From Fasciola hepatica (taxonomy: Eukaryota > Platyhelminthes > Trematoda > Plagiorchiida > Fasciolidae): DNA of 64,000 bases. The translations under genes and the position numbers were made by a program. The stretch spans positions 4,030,001 through 4,094,000 of the forward strand of contig CANUEZ040000183.1 in NCBI GenBank assembly GCA_948099385.1. The letters run 5' to 3'. Each line of letters begins with the position of its first letter. The first letter of the stretch is position 1. The notes beneath the pieces were generated by a model. That model was not told where the DNA came from. It did no database searches and was given only the letters and a program-made list of their open reading frames with translations. This document shows, piece after piece, positions 10,099-22,679 of this stretch.

Positions 10099-10710
10099 CT
10101 ATCACACCCTAAACCAACCATTCCAATAGCCTAAGTCACCGAAGTATCAGGCAAAGCCGTGGGAGCAACGCTGCAACAACACTTGGCTGACAGTTAGCTA
10201 CCCGTTGCAATTTTCTCCAAAAAGCTACAATCGGCTGAATCCAAATATAGCACCTTTGACCGTGAAATTCTTGCTATCTACCTAGGCATCCTTTACCTTA
10301 GCCACATATTAGACAGAAACGGATTCAAGGCCCACACTGACCATAAGTCGATCGTCCATGCTCGGTGAGCCACCAAGGACAGATACTCTCCCACAGAGTT
10401 TAGACATTTGGATTACATCACTCAGTACGCGACTGATGTGCGTCATATCTCAGGTGTTGATAATCCTGTCGCAGGAGCAATATCTCGCATTCACAACTTG
10501 GACCTCCGCACCCGCGACCCGATCAACCTCGAAGCTGTCGCATCCGCTCAAGCGGAAGGTCCTGAGGCAGAACAATTTTGTAGCGCCTCGTCGCTGCGGC
10601 TCCAGTCGGTCCCATTCCTTCAGCCAAGGTTGCGTACTGTGTGGTATGTCCAATGGCCACCCAGGGCCAGTGGTAACTACAGGTTTTCAAAGCCTTAGAT
10701 AGTGTGTCCC
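10099..10710 (+). pseudogene. Gypsy RNase H and following tether
   Basis: The region at 10120-10400 encodes SGKAVGATLQQ, FSKKLQSAESKYSTFDREILAIYLGI and a terminal H-T-D-H-K-S motif, the Ty3/gypsy RNase H signature, broken by several stops. The first catalytic site reads T-E-V-S instead of T-D-A-S. The frame 10408-10698 ends the domain with LDYITQYATDVRHISGVDNPVAGAISRI, the classic segment before integrase, and runs into an unconserved spacer. Confidence 0.82.
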
Positions 10711-11849
10711 ACCCGGGTATAAAGGCCTCTATCAAACTCGTAGATGACCGCGTGCACTGCGTAACATGAACCGTGACGTCACTGCTTGGGCCCTTGCCTG
10801 CATCCACTGTCGACAATCGAAAGTGCGTAGGCACAAAAAAAGCACATTATCAAAATTTCAAGCTGTCAACTAGCGTTTGCAACAAGTGTGCCCCGATTTG
10901 ATGGGGCCGTTGCCTCCGTCAACTGATGGCATATATCTGCTAACTTTTGCAGACAGTTCCACCGAATGGCCTTTAGGTGTGCCTCTGCACAATGCAGCTC
11001 TCGAGACTGTGGTCCAAGCTTTCTTAGAGCACTGAGTGGCAGCATTTCGCCATCTAGTCAAATTCACCACAGGCCGCGGCTTGCACCTCAAGGGAGCCAT
11101 CAGTGGTCTTCTACAATGTTAAGCACCCGTCACATTCATGTCACCGCCTACCGCCCGTCAGAAAACGTAATGGTGGAACTTTTTCACCGGCAACTCAAGG
11201 CAGCCTTAGCGGCTCACAAAAATCCAGACTTGCGGAAATCACTACAGCTGGTACTTTTAAGTTGCCACAACGCTCTTAGGGCCGATCTATAAACCAAATC
11301 AGCAGCATCCGCAATCAGTTAAGCGCTCCAAATTCCTGGCGACGTTGTAGCCTCGTTGTCTACCGTCACCTTTGACTACTCCGGTTATGCAGCTGAGTTA
11401 AAGCCATAGACGCGCAAAATACGCCCTCCCGCGGATCGCGAACAAAATATAGCGGCTTACATACACCCAGAACTCCAAGGCAGTACTCATGCCTTTTCTT
11501 AGGACAGAGGCACGCGCTTCTCTACAACCTGCCTATTTCGGCCCCCACAGAGTGCTTCGCCGCCTATAGGAAACATGTCATCGACCACAAAGGCATAAAG
11601 GATACGGTTACCATGGAAAGACTTAATTAAGCTTTTCTTGCTGAATCCATTCGGCCCGATGTCACCCCATAGAATTTTTCAGGACCAGCACCTATGTCCT
11701 TGGCTCCCCATACGTGAACTGTACCAACGCCCGTGACCCAGCTGCCCGGCCGTCCTGACACAGCCCTCAAAACACAGCCGCCTCCAGCTACTTTCACCCG
11801 CGGAAGGATGATCAAGAAACTCTTCCGTTTTGCAGATACGGCATATTGA
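10711..11849 (+). pseudogene. Gypsy integrase and C-terminal tail
   Basis: Core traces: PDLMGPLPPSTDG with the first Asp and LLTFADSSTEWPLG (about 10887-10985), TTGRG near 11065 where the family has T-T-D-R-G so the second Asp is lost, and the frame 10966-11292, whose end encodes HIHVTAYRPSENVMVELFHRQLKAAL with the catalytic Glu. Beyond 11300, YSGYAAELK, TMERLN and a final T-R-G-R motif ending at a stop at 11847-11849 match the family's C-terminus. At least six stops and several frame changes are present. Integration by this product is excluded. Confidence 0.83.
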
Positions 11850-12778
11850 ATTCCATCAAAAAAATAAATAATAATAATAATAATGGAAGTAAATGTTTTT
11901 TTCTTATCTGCTGTATTGGCTGCCCATTCAACGTTTGTGTTGCACTGTTAGACCATTTGCCATTTTTTGTCACTAAACTTCATTGTTGGCGTTCTGTTCA
12001 TTCAGCGCCTCCGAACACCACCACTAAAAGCCTGCTATTTGAGAGGGATTCACACCATTTTTCAAAAATACCCATTGGCTAAAGACAGAATACCGAAAGC
12101 CCTCCGGTAAGTTTCCGCTTCCATCGTCCACTGCCTCCGCACTAGAAACCCATACGCATGATACGTGTAATACCGGAACGACCGAACACAATACCCCATT
12201 TCCAAGCCAAACCTTAGAAGGCCATTCACCGGGATGAGCGGAAGAACACTCCACCGTCACTTGCGCAGTAGACTTGGGGCTATCCCTCCTCCGGCTTTGA
12301 ACATACGAGGATTTTCGGGTTGAGTAGCCAGCAACGGCGGCTCTCCTCAGTGTCTTGCCTCGAATACCAACCGCCACATTCTACTGTATGCAGCTTTCTG
12401 TTCTCCCTTTTGTCTTTTTTCTGTTTTTTCCTTGGGGGGACCGATGTTGACAATTTATTTCCAGCCCAAATAAAATGACATCAATCAATAGTTTGCTTAT
12501 ATTTCCCAAAACAATTCACTCATCTCGGGATAATCTTACAAGTTTCTTTCGTTGTCGTGTTTGTTCTGTCTTTCAGGTGACTGGATATCATCCCCAGGCT
12601 ATACCTCAGGATCAGAGGACTTTGGAGTTGCGGTCTGAAACGACGAGCCCTCTCAAAGTCACAAAGAACGAAAACACTTATTTATTCTGCTGGTATTTTA
12701 ACGGGCGACATACTCGTTCGCCTGCCAGAGGCCGAAGTCGAAGTTTGTCTTGCGGGCGGTCTTTCAGGAGGGGGTCTC
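11850..12778 (+). other. Region between gypsy integrase and 3' LTR; no gene
   Basis: This 0.93 kb stretch is longer than a normal gypsy 3' leader and may hold an unrecognised insertion. It starts with an (AAT)n microsatellite (about 11865-11884). A 102-codon frame at 12475-12783 resembles nothing I know. A purine run (caggaggggg, 12765-12774) abuts the 3' LTR and is a plausible polypurine tract. Confidence 0.5.
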
Positions 12779-12994
12779 TGTAATGATCGGCCGATCACAC
12801 CCTGTCTATCACTTGTTGACCTGTACGTTTCACGCACGCGGCATCCGCGAGCGCTACTTTCAAAGCACTTCCTCGGCCCACGCGAGCACGTTGTCCCTGC
12901 GCCTAGGCCCTGTGAGAATACTCGCGGTTGGTATTCCACGGTCTTTCCTCGTTGACTTCCTCAACGAGCGGGAACGTAGAAGCCGAGGGAGTGT
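12779..12994 (+). repeat. 3' LTR of the gypsy element
   Basis: It begins tgtaatgatcgg directly after a purine run, as an LTR should. From 12800 to 12994 it matches 737-931 at about 95%. The right end is uncertain: a poly-C run (12995 onward) follows and the left copy shows no similarity there. Confidence 0.72.
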
Positions 12995-15900
12995 ACCCCC
13001 CCCCACCAAAGTTGCTGGTATACTGAATCCTAAGATCTTTACAATTCTTCCTTTCTCATCTTCGGTGTGCTACTTAAGGCCGAAGCTCATTGATTTATTT
13101 GTGCTAATCGCCCAGTGCTTCAGCAGTAGCTGGAGGCCCATCTCTGTAAAGCCAAATGTGATACGTTCTCACTAAGGCCTTTATGCCTATGAAATTACTC
13201 TGCATAGTATTAGCGGCGATGCACTCACTAGATGGCTAGCATATACACTGGAACGCGCCCGACTCTGCCACCGGCATAAGAAAACGGCGAAGTGATAGCC
13301 CCACAAATGTGGTTCTTTCTACTCACAGCTGGCGGCAGCATCACCCTCGAGGGTTATGGCATCTGGTCCGTTGCAGTCTCAAAATAATGGGAAACATCCA
13401 TCCGTCAATCTTGGACCTGCAATGTGCTACTCAGTCTATAGGGCACACTTAGTTTCCGTCAACACCACCTAAAACGACACTGACAAACTAAGATAAGCGG
13501 GAGAGCTTTCTGAGATTAAAGACCAAATGGTATGTACATTGCAAAAGTAAAATGGAACAATAGGCACTACACAAACTCACTGCTGTCCGCCATTCTTCTG
13601 ATTGGGGTGTGAGCGGCCAAGGGCCAATATCAACCAATATCTTCAATACAATAAGGCCTGACAACCGTTCGTTGAACAGATCAGGATGGTATTGAGATGA
13701 TTGCCAGGCGACGCCATGGAAGCTTCCAAAATATTTTGTTTTTCACTGTTAGTTCTGGCTGATATAATTCCGAGACCTTCCAAATCAGAAGACGAGACCA
13801 AACCAGGATGAAAGGTTTGCTGACAGCCCTTTCGCTTGGCGCGGTGCCGGTGTCCAAAAAGATGTGTTTTGTTTTACATTAAAACGCCGGTGTAACAAAT
13901 GAGTGTCGCACCAATGGCCTTTGAGAAGCTTAAAAATCATCGGGACTGTACAGGTACCTACAGACCAGGTGGACCACGTGTAAAGAGTTGCGGGTCAGGG
14001 AGAAATAGTCAGTGTACCCTACGGCGTGAATTCGCTCTCATATCTATCCGTAAAATAGAAAAGTAAATACACTTCCGGCCGGTGAGTTCTTGGGCTAATG
14101 CTCTCTGCCCCCTTCATAACAGAGTTATTTCTGATAACAGCACAAACCCGACCCTGTATATGGGAAACCTCAAGCTTTTTTCTGAACCAGTACGGGGTGA
14201 TAGCATGCCATCCGAGCTCTCCACATATGCTCGCAGACCTCGCCTTCCTCAGCCTCAACCATTTTAGGTTCCCTGCAAAACCCTCTATCAGCTCGCCGAT
14301 GTCTGATGCTGCAGTCAATGCACGGGTGAAATAGTTGTACTATGCAGCCCCTGCTCTGACGACACCATGGTATGGTACGCCTACGGTCCACAGCTGTTGG
14401 CTTACCTTCGCCTGTATTGATAGTCGGAATAAGAGCGCAATCATCGCGCTCTTATGGTTTACCATCCACAACTTCACTTTTCCTAAGTTCCTGCTCAGCC
14501 CACACAAGAAAAGTGATGTCCGATATCAGCGATGATTTTTCGTGACGTTGTTGACTCAATCACACAATCAAAATGCCCACTGACTCTAGCTCCCTTAGCA
14601 GGCTGTTGTGCCCTTTAATGATAAGTGCTCATCTTCGATTAATTCTCCTGCTTTGGGCCGTAACTCAGCGGTCTCATCGTGCTTTCCTTGCACTTTTTCA
14701 GTGAGCTCCAGTCTTACCTAGCAGATCACTATCCTTCAGTATTCAGGACTCACTGACCTGCGAGCATGCAGCTGTGAACTTGAAGCCCGTTCCACCCGGA
14801 ATCTGTATGCTTCTGAATTCTCATGACCCCATCGAAAACCAACAGATTTGCATCGGCATGAAAGGACCTTACCATTACCCCGAGCCTTTTCTTTCCTTTT
14901 CGCTATTTCTGCCATCCTCACCCACTGCTGGCACAAGGACCTGACAGCTGTCTTCCTTTTTTCCCATTTTTCTTTCTGGTCCCACCCCCTTCCATGGTTT
15001 CGTTACTGGTTCTCAAGTGGGCCCCCTCTCCTCTTCACCCACCTACCAACTGAATTATCCTACACTCCGGATAATCCTGCGCTTAGGATCTCCCCATACC
15101 TCTACTATCACCCAACTGCCCTACAAAACTAACTGTCTCCGTTCATTGTTCCGCCACAGATCGGCTCACAGGCAGTCGGGTAACAAAATGGCCATTGTCT
15201 GGTTTCTAGTAAAACGATCACCATAACCAATAGCTAGAACATTCTCCTGACTGTTACACTCCTTATCTTCCTCAGATCATACTGTCTACCTAGGTAGTCA
15301 TCAACCAACTCGACTTTGCCTCCGGATTACAGTACGGACCATACTATTCGACCAGTCGGAATGACCGTGGTTCTACCCTAAACACATGCCTTCTGACGCC
15401 ATGTGGGGCACCGTACATGGCTGATCAGTGACCACAATCCTTTAACCGAGGTAGCAGCTTCTCGTGAAAGTCCCACAGGACCGCAGAGTGGATTCCTAGC
15501 ACCAATCATCAGTCCATACCCGCTAAACATCCACTTCCAGCACTCCATACAAACAGTTCAATTTATTCTGCCCTGCAGAACGGAACCAGTGACCGGAATG
15601 TAGCCCTCGCAGTTGTATTCCCAACTGACCTGACCTTTTTTGCCTTTTACCCTCACTATTCACTACTTGCCATCAACCGCAACCAAGGTTTTTATGAAAA
15701 AAATACCAGCCACCTGTAGCTTATCGTAACTTGGCTATTCACTCTTATCACGAATGCAGAAAATCTTATCTTCACACTTCCTAGTTCCGCTGCTCATTCG
15801 GATCTGGATTTCTCTCAGTCACGGCTGTCTCCCCCCTTCATTTCTGCATATCTTCTGTCGCTTCAGTAGCGTTCATCTTTATTAGTCTGTTTCTTTGTGG

Positions 15901-17279
15901 CTTCTCTGTGAGAGTCCTTTCTGCGTCTACACATCATTTACTCTCCCAGAAAGTACCCTCAGTTCCTCGTGAAGTTTTTTTCCTTCCATGTGAATTTCCA
16001 TGTGGCGATGAAATTACCCGTAGGAAAAGGCCAATCTTATTGTCACATCCAATTTCCCTGCATTTATATAACAGGCTCCCTCCATAAAAATTTGTCCAGC
16101 GTTAGATCAGTCTTCTCTATATCTCGCCGGAATCTCTGAAGGCGCTGTGATAACCCTTTGTGAATCTTATTTTTAACCGTGTCTTTTGGCAACTCTGTCA
16201 CCCGGGGTCTTCGTTAGTGGTCCTTCAAATATTCAGTTTGTGCACTCCATCGTCGTTTCCTTGACTCCCCGAACCGTTGCAACCAGCTTTAGGCACCGGT
16301 AAGGCACATTGTGTATTATTTCTGTGCTAACCCTCTGTCAACGGTGTGATGTCCGACTCCTGCTGCTTTACTGGTTCTTGAGAACAGTGCACTCTTAACA
16401 TTCTACAGTGTGTCTTATATCAGCATTCTCACATTTGTTCAGCCATCCACAAAGCTCTCTTCTAGTTTAAATCAGGTTTGCAATTCCTGCGTTAACCAAG
16501 TCTGCCTTAGCTCACTCAAACACTGCCCAGCTTTAATGTCTTATTTATGACGCGGTGTGATTCTTGAATTTCAAAATCGCGAGTGCCTTACACTGTTATG
16601 CAACACTGTATTCTCTGCCCATGCCTTGTGTATGTGTGATGACCGCGGTCAAGAAATGTACTATTATTATTATTATTATTCGGCTTCGGGGGCCATATGA
16701 GGATGGCGACCGCACTGTCAAGTCTGAAAACCATGATGGGCCGATCGTCAATAATACCCGCTTCCAGCATCCAAAAAGACACCCTCTGACCTCTTATACT
16801 AAGATTAAAAAGACGGGGCACCAAATCGGCTAAACCATGGTTCGCTTTCATCGGGTATCATCTGTTGAGTACTGTCGAGCATACCGGTGAAGCTTAATGG
16901 GAAATCAAACGGCGCCGACCAAAAACTGATACGCGCCCGTCCTACGCTTCACCTCTCGGTATTGTAAAAATCTTAACCCCGCAGCAGAGCAGATACTTCC
17001 TAGCCTACTCTCAGGAACAACAGTCAAGCCCTGTCAAATACGACCACATCCAGACTAGCTGTGATTAACTGGCAGGAGAGCTTGGATAGGCAGTGGAAGG
17101 GGCTAAAAGTATCCACGGCCGGCCCCTCCTTTGAACATACAGGAAAAGCAAAATGGCACACATAGGATTGAATCTCCACAGAAACCTTTCAAAATGCATA
17201 TCGAATATCCTTCATAAAGTTCTGCTTGCCTTGTGAAAGTGTCATTATCTGACATTACTTTCTAAGCTCGTTCATCAGC
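12995..17279. other. 4.3 kb without a recognisable gene
   Basis: Only short open frames with no family motif. The stretch 14850-16560 is strongly pyrimidine-rich on the plus strand. A short minus-strand frame at 16588-16851 runs through an (AAT)n tract, giving a poly-Asn run, and is not credible as a gene. Confidence 0.5.
16662..16680. repeat. (ATT)n microsatellite
   Basis: About six tandem ATT units. A similar AAT tract on the opposite strand lies at about 11865-11884. Confidence 0.9.
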
Positions 17280-17525
17280 TACACGTTTTTTGCACGCCAA
17301 GTTGTTCGTGTGAGACATTTCAGCCTGGCCCTGAATCTTTTCTGACTGCTATGCTCAGACCACGGGACTTAGAATCTTTAGGTTCAACTGTTGATTCCGA
17401 TTGGCCGCATACATGAGGTTACTACTTATTGGGACTTTTTGTGGTTTACAAATTAGCGCCGCAGAAACCACGAATCAATCTTTTTCTGGTTTGGGGATCT
17501 CTTGGAATTGGCTACGCGTTGCTCT
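17280..17525 (+). repeat. Decayed LTR related to the BEL/Pao LTR
   Basis: The end of this block reads ttggctacgcgttgctc at 17508-17524, against ttggctacgcattgctc at the end of the intact Pao LTR. Upstream, similarity continues in patches: ggggatct against gggatccg, and gattg-n-cata-n-tgaggtt. Coding traces of Pao do not follow, so this may be a solo LTR or the stump of an old copy. Identity is too low to set the left end. Confidence 0.5.
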
Positions 17526-18099
17526 ATTTTGCAATTATTGAGACTCGCTAACACCCAACCGCTGTGCCCAAGCTAGGGATGCAAGAATCCACAATTCACC
17601 GGATTACCACAACCTTCGCCGCAAAGATGCATGCCCAGTGACGAGCTACCGTAAGCGATGTCGGTCCAAAACTGTCTGCCGGATAAAAACAGCAGCCGCC
17701 GTGGAAGTTTTTGGAGGGCATTTCCGACTCGTACGCCCTTCTTTGGGCAATGTGAGACCTTCTCCTTTCACGATACGCGACAATGGAAGCCACCCTACAT
17801 CAGGGCAGCGACCAGAAGCTTCAGAGTTGGATAGAACAGTTAAGTTAGCCACTGAATCGCCCACTCATGTGGTCTTTCTGTACAACGTCACTAGGCAACA
17901 TAGAACAATAAGCAACCTACCTCTATCCCCTCACCAACGAACTGAAAATCACACACGTAGCCCAAAAAATGAGAGGCAAGAAGTCATCGGAGGAGGGTGA
18001 CGTACTACATGAGATATTCAAATCCTGTTTGCAAATCAAGTTGGACCCGCTTATCACGGTTTTTTTTGTATAATCTGGGTCACCGAGGGTTCTTCCAGA
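17526..18099. other. No gene recognised
   Basis: A 120-codon open frame at 17638-18000 has no recognisable motif. It may be the unrecognisable internal start of the element whose LTR remnant precedes it, or chance. Confidence 0.4.
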
Positions 18100-19480
18100 G
18101 ACTGCTCAACCCCGATCCTCTCCCTAAACCAGGAAGGTCGACAAGACTGCGCGGACCACAGCAGTATCGACCTCAGTAATATGGCAACTAAGGCCCTTTG
18201 CGACCATTCTTCCTTATCGCTTCGTCGCCCTTCGGGACGTGCCAGCACTCTCCAGCCGGTGTGATTTTCGTCGAGGAGGAGGTTGAGTTGACCAGGTATC
18301 CACGAAAAGCCGAATGCTAGAACACCACTATAGATTTCAGCGACCCACTACAACTTGCTTCATCGACTTTCGGGCAACATTCTTCTCCACTGACAGATAG
18401 TCACTCCGGAGGGCACTGAAAAGCAACGGAACGCGAAAAGTACATCACATTGGTAAGATTGCACCACTCGGTGACACATGCGAGCTTCCGCTCCTACTGC
18501 GTGGAGCCTCCAGAGTTCTTAGTCGACACCGGGATCCACCAAGAAGCCTCTGTCTTCAGTCCTATTCGACTAGGCCAAAGCATTACGCCCTCAACAGTGT
18601 TCCCATTTATACAACTGGGCCACTACTCTTAGGTTCCAAACCCCGAATTCGCCGGCAGAATTATTCTAGGAGTGTATCGCAGAACACAGCAACAGGTTCT
18701 CGACCGTGTTGTACGCAAATCTAGGGCTGTTTGTAGGGAGATATGCTCTAGAGGAACGAAACTGAGTACGAAATTGCTAGGCTCAACACACTCAATAAGT
18801 GTCAGTGGCAAAACCTGGAACAAATGCACCACTTCAAGTATCTAGTTTATACTATCCAGCCAAACGACCAGGTCATGGACGAGGTCAAGCTTTGTGTAGA
18901 CTGCGCGAAGAGGGCTGTCCTTCATCTTCTCAAATCAGTGGAGCCATGCAGTCAAATATGCCTGTACACGAAGCTGCGCGTATGCAGAGCTGCCGTTTGC
19001 TTAGTTCTTCCGTACGCTTGCGAAAACTGGGGTTTAGAGGAGACGGCACAAAAGGCCCGGAAAGATTTGACCGCTGGCTCCTCCAATTCAAGGTCGAAAT
19101 AAGTTGGTAAGATCGCTCCATAAACGTTTCCGTGAGTCAACACTGTACAATTAGAGAACGACTTTCTTTCTTCCTCTCACGGTGTCGACTAAAGTGCTTC
19201 TTTCATGTCATGTGACGACCCGAGACGGAATCTACAGTGAGAAGCCTGCCGTCATCACCCTTCGCAGGCCGCAAGTGTTGCCCGGTGGCCGACTGAAGAT
19301 GCAGGTTAGCACTATTTGAGCAGACATGGGTTGCCTAGACCACCAGTCGGTCTTCAAAGTATGCGATTAGCGGGACAACCGGATTTTATTGTGTCCAGAC
19401 CTTGCCGCAGACCGGAAAGCGCGGACAGCCACTATCAGAGGCATCCAAGAGGCCGATTTATTCTTTGCAGATAGCCGCAT
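18100..19480 (+). pseudogene. RTE-type LINE remnant (RT to C-terminus)
   Basis: Pieces in correct RTE order: ATKALCDHSS (about 18183), the RT palm FIDFRATF near 18365-18390 where the family has F-D-F-x-A-A-F-D, and then, after a gap where the polymerase box should be, the thumb: FKYLVYTIQPND (18833 onward), AKRAVLHLLKS, YTKLRVCRAAV and YACENW (to about 19030). FDRWLLQFKVEISW follows at about 19065-19110, and LAADRKARTATIR at about 19405-19440 resembles the C-terminal tail of flatworm RTE elements. Many stops and frame changes. No endonuclease is seen upstream, so the copy is 5'-truncated, typical of LINEs. Confidence 0.75.
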
Positions 19481-21024
19481 GAAAGAAAGTAAGCAAGTCT
19501 CTTTCGGGTACCTTCTGATTCCTTCAGTGACTAGAACTAGCAGCTCTTTCGAACACAAGCAAACCCTCGTAATCATATTCTATGGGAACAAAAGTAACAG
19601 AACTCGAATGGCAACAAACTATACTGAAATGTAAGAAGGGACCCCGTGTTCATTTTTGTCCACATCTGCAATGGAACCTCTTCCATTTCTATTCCAAAAA
19701 GGAAGCAACTTGCAGTTTAAAGATGCAAACGGAATGTGATAATCAATTTAAAATATTGGAATGGCGAATGGAATCATAGCTTGTACTTTTGGGTCAACTT
19801 TCTTAGCCATAGTAACGAATGATTTATTTGTGGTTTCCAAAGCAGACTTCTGAAGAGCCGATTGTTTGACCAGTAAGTTACCTATCGTGAGTCTTTAGTT
19901 TGTGTTAGTTTATTCCAATGCCGTATTTACGGGTCCCAGGGCAGAAAAACCGACGCGAGTTTTTCTGCAATAGATCAGCAAAGTGTAAAAGTACGAATCC
20001 CTCTAAAAACTCCAATTAGGCCGTCAAAACTAACAACAAATGGGGAACCAGTGTTCAGCGGTTCCGCAACAAGAGCGATCAGCGAGAATAGAGCTCGAGG
20101 GCAGGTGAAGATTAGTTACAGTCAGGGAAGAAATTGCAATATAGACAAGCGTGCCCGAAATGCCCCGGATGACGTGTGTCAGGAAATGTGCAATATTAAA
20201 CGGTGAACTGACTTCATTGCTGAATGCGCATGTATGGGAAATATTCGGTGAGGATTTTCTGCGTGCTATTTGCCCGCTTGACAAAGAGATAGGGCAGCCG
20301 ACTCAACAGCTGTGAAGTTGTAAAGGGCCATCTTACATAGTGCGTGTATTTTGTACTTTCTATAATAGTTGTTGTTCGAGGCAACCCGTTTCATTGCCCC
20401 CAGCATCAACGATCGTACCTAAAGTCCAGCACCACCAACGGATGGCCCTAGCATTGCTTCTCGCATTATTGTGGATTTCTGGGTAGCAATTAACTAACCA
20501 GTCTAGAGCTGTTCTGCATTAGCAAATCCTCGAAAAGTTTGAGTTTACACAAACTGGTCGGCGAAAAAAGTATTTCCTTGGTCATATGGAAGTCCAAGAC
20601 TTCAGAGCATATAATCACTGGTTCATGGCTTCAAAGTCCACCATAACCGCAGGAGGGGCAACTTTCACGGGACCTCTAGAGAGCAATTGGTCCGAATCTA
20701 AAGGATCACAAATCACTGGTAAAAGGAACTTTTGTATAACATCGAAGACTGCGCTACACCACCGCGAGGTTTTTGTAGATTTCCTAATTTTCATATTAGT
20801 TGTTCTCGGAATATTTACCCAGCAACCTATATTAAACGTTTCACCATTGCCGTGTTAAGAAATCCACACCTTTTACAAACTACTAGTCCCTCATAATTTG
20901 TGTGAGCGACCCAGAGTTAGCTACAAAAATAAAACAGTGGTAGCTATTCTTACCCGCCCTTGGGTTTTCTATCCGTCAGTCATCATCATAGGTCATATGG
21001 CCTACCACCAATATTCTGAAAAAA
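19481..21024. other. No gene recognised
   Basis: About 1.5 kb with short frames only. The last part may include the 5' UTR of the following LINE. Confidence 0.45.
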
Positions 21025-22254
21025 ATGGCCAGGTCAACGAGCAAACGGTCTCAACTAATGGCTTCTCGCTCTACAGAAAACCAGAAACCAAGTGACCTGA
21101 ACACAAATATACCCCAATATGACAGAAATATTTGGGGAAGCCAATAGAAGGGCCAGTGCCATTGAAAGTAACTTGGCAAGAATGTCTACCCAGATTGCAT
21201 CGGCTGCTAGTATATTATCGAAACTAACACCATTTACCTACCTTCTTGAGCCCTCGGCACTCCCTGGTCCCAGGAACCTAATGGCAGCCAGTCAGTTTCT
21301 AGACTCAGTGGCATCGGAAATCCCGCGACGGCTGCAGAATGCAAAAAATGCAGTTGTCTTCAACGTCCCTGCGAGGATAATCGGCTAAACATCACAGTGG
21401 TTCAATCTACTATCGTCTAAGCCGCGGACATGACCCACTTTCCATGTCACTACAGAATACTTAGAAAAAGGTCACAGAAGCACACTTGTCCCCTTCTATT
21501 CCAATTTCCGGATGAAAAAATTGCTAGAGAATTCATCACTAAACAGCGTATAGTCGCAACTGCTTCGCAGTTTAAATCAATCAAGATACAAGCTGATAGA
21601 ACTCCACTACAAAGAGAAGTGATAAGATGTGCCGTTATAAATTCTAATCACATGGGCATTAAGATCCAGAAGTCACCCTCTTCTCCAAGAACTGTTCCAA
21701 GGATCAACAGAACCCCTCACTCTTCTACTCCTAGAAGATCCACAGGGTTAGCTGACCTAGACGAACCTTGCCCCCCCCCCTCTTCACAGCTACCCCAGCC
21801 AAAACGACGACATATATCAACAACACCTAAGGGCTCATCCCAGGAGGGTCCTCACGTTTTGCCTCCAGCTCCGAAGGACTGTCTCATGGGACTCCAAGTT
21901 CTGAATGAAATAAAACCTGCAGCACTAATATCTGTCCGCATAGGCCCCCATTTAGAAACTAATGAAAAACCTAGGAGTGCCACTCGTATGCCACTTATGT
22001 CGCTGACAATAAATAACCGTCCAGAGGAGAGGGTGAACGAGAGGTTAGTTGCCAAGGATACCTCTCCATGCGGGCAAACGATACGGGGATGCATGAACAA
22101 TGGCAATGATCGTTCTTCCTCTAGACCAAATTCGTCACCGGCCCACTTTCCCCATTTGGGATACCCTCGCATCTCTCAGCATATGAAACAAACTAGCACT
22201 TCCAAGATGATGATACAACAACAATGGGACCATACCCGTAATAAAAATAGATAG
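21025..22254 (+). pseudogene. CR1-like LINE ORF1 (RNA-binding protein), frameshifted
   Basis: An ATG at 21025 opens a short basic frame (MARSTSKRSQ). After a frame change the frame 21119-21388 gives a helical segment ending NAKNAVVFNVPARI. A second change leads to 21430-22254 (274 codons). This frame contains CPLLFQFPDEKIAREFI and a D-R-T-P-L-Q-R-E motif (about 21595-21620). Both are typical of the RRM-like fold in ORF1 of CR1/jockey-group LINEs, which binds element RNA. The rest is low-complexity, rich in Pro, Ser and Arg, with a poly-C run at 21767-21780 encoding prolines. It lies about 0.4 kb upstream of the endonuclease frame, as expected. Confidence 0.68.
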
Positions 22255-22679
22255 TTTGATGAGCGAATTGCGTTCATACCTAACTCCGGACTAATGGAAA
22301 CTTCCCATCAGCCTAACTTCCCATTATCTCCATCTTTTCTATCTCCACCTTCGATAAACCATCCGAATGCGTCGTATATCCTCCCATCTACCGGCGGGTA
22401 CCCCGTATCTAGCCAACGTGCCTATTTTTCCATACGTACCGTGGGCACAACACGGTCCCATAACCTAGATATGCCTCACATGAACCGTTCTAATCAGCCG
22501 TATAGTAGTGTCATACCTAATACCCTGTCATTAAATATTCTACATGCAGACCCAAGTCCTCCCTTTGAGAATGACAACTTAAGCGGGCTTGCATCCTGCG
22601 CTGATGATTCTTTTCGGGTTAAATGCAGCGGTCAATAAACTGTAAGTACTAATATCAATGATGACGTCAGAGGCACTAG

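Larger units (their letters stand above)
737..12994 (+). mobile_element. Ty3/gypsy LTR retrotransposon, defective, interrupted by a BEL/Pao insertion
   Basis: The order is 5' LTR segment, gag, Cys/His motif, protease, [BEL/Pao element], RT, RNase H, integrase, 3' LTR, all on the plus strand. This is the Ty3/gypsy order. Without the 6.6 kb insertion the element is about 5.6 kb, a normal size for the group. The LTR segments (737-931 against 12800-12994) differ at about 10 of 195 positions by eye, so the element is clearly older than the Pao copy inside it. Gag carries a long-spaced Cys/His motif rather than a classical CCHC knuckle, which recalls the CsRn1 group of flatworm gypsy elements; that assignment is inference. 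Every domain carries stops, frameshifts or active-site losses. Confidence 0.88.

Noticed and set aside
16588..16851. Minus-strand frame with a poly-Asn run
   Set aside because: The Asn run is an (AAT)n microsatellite; the flanks have no recognisable domain.
18629..19143. Minus-strand frames over the RTE remnant
   Set aside because: The plus strand encodes RTE thumb motifs in the correct order; the minus frames have none.
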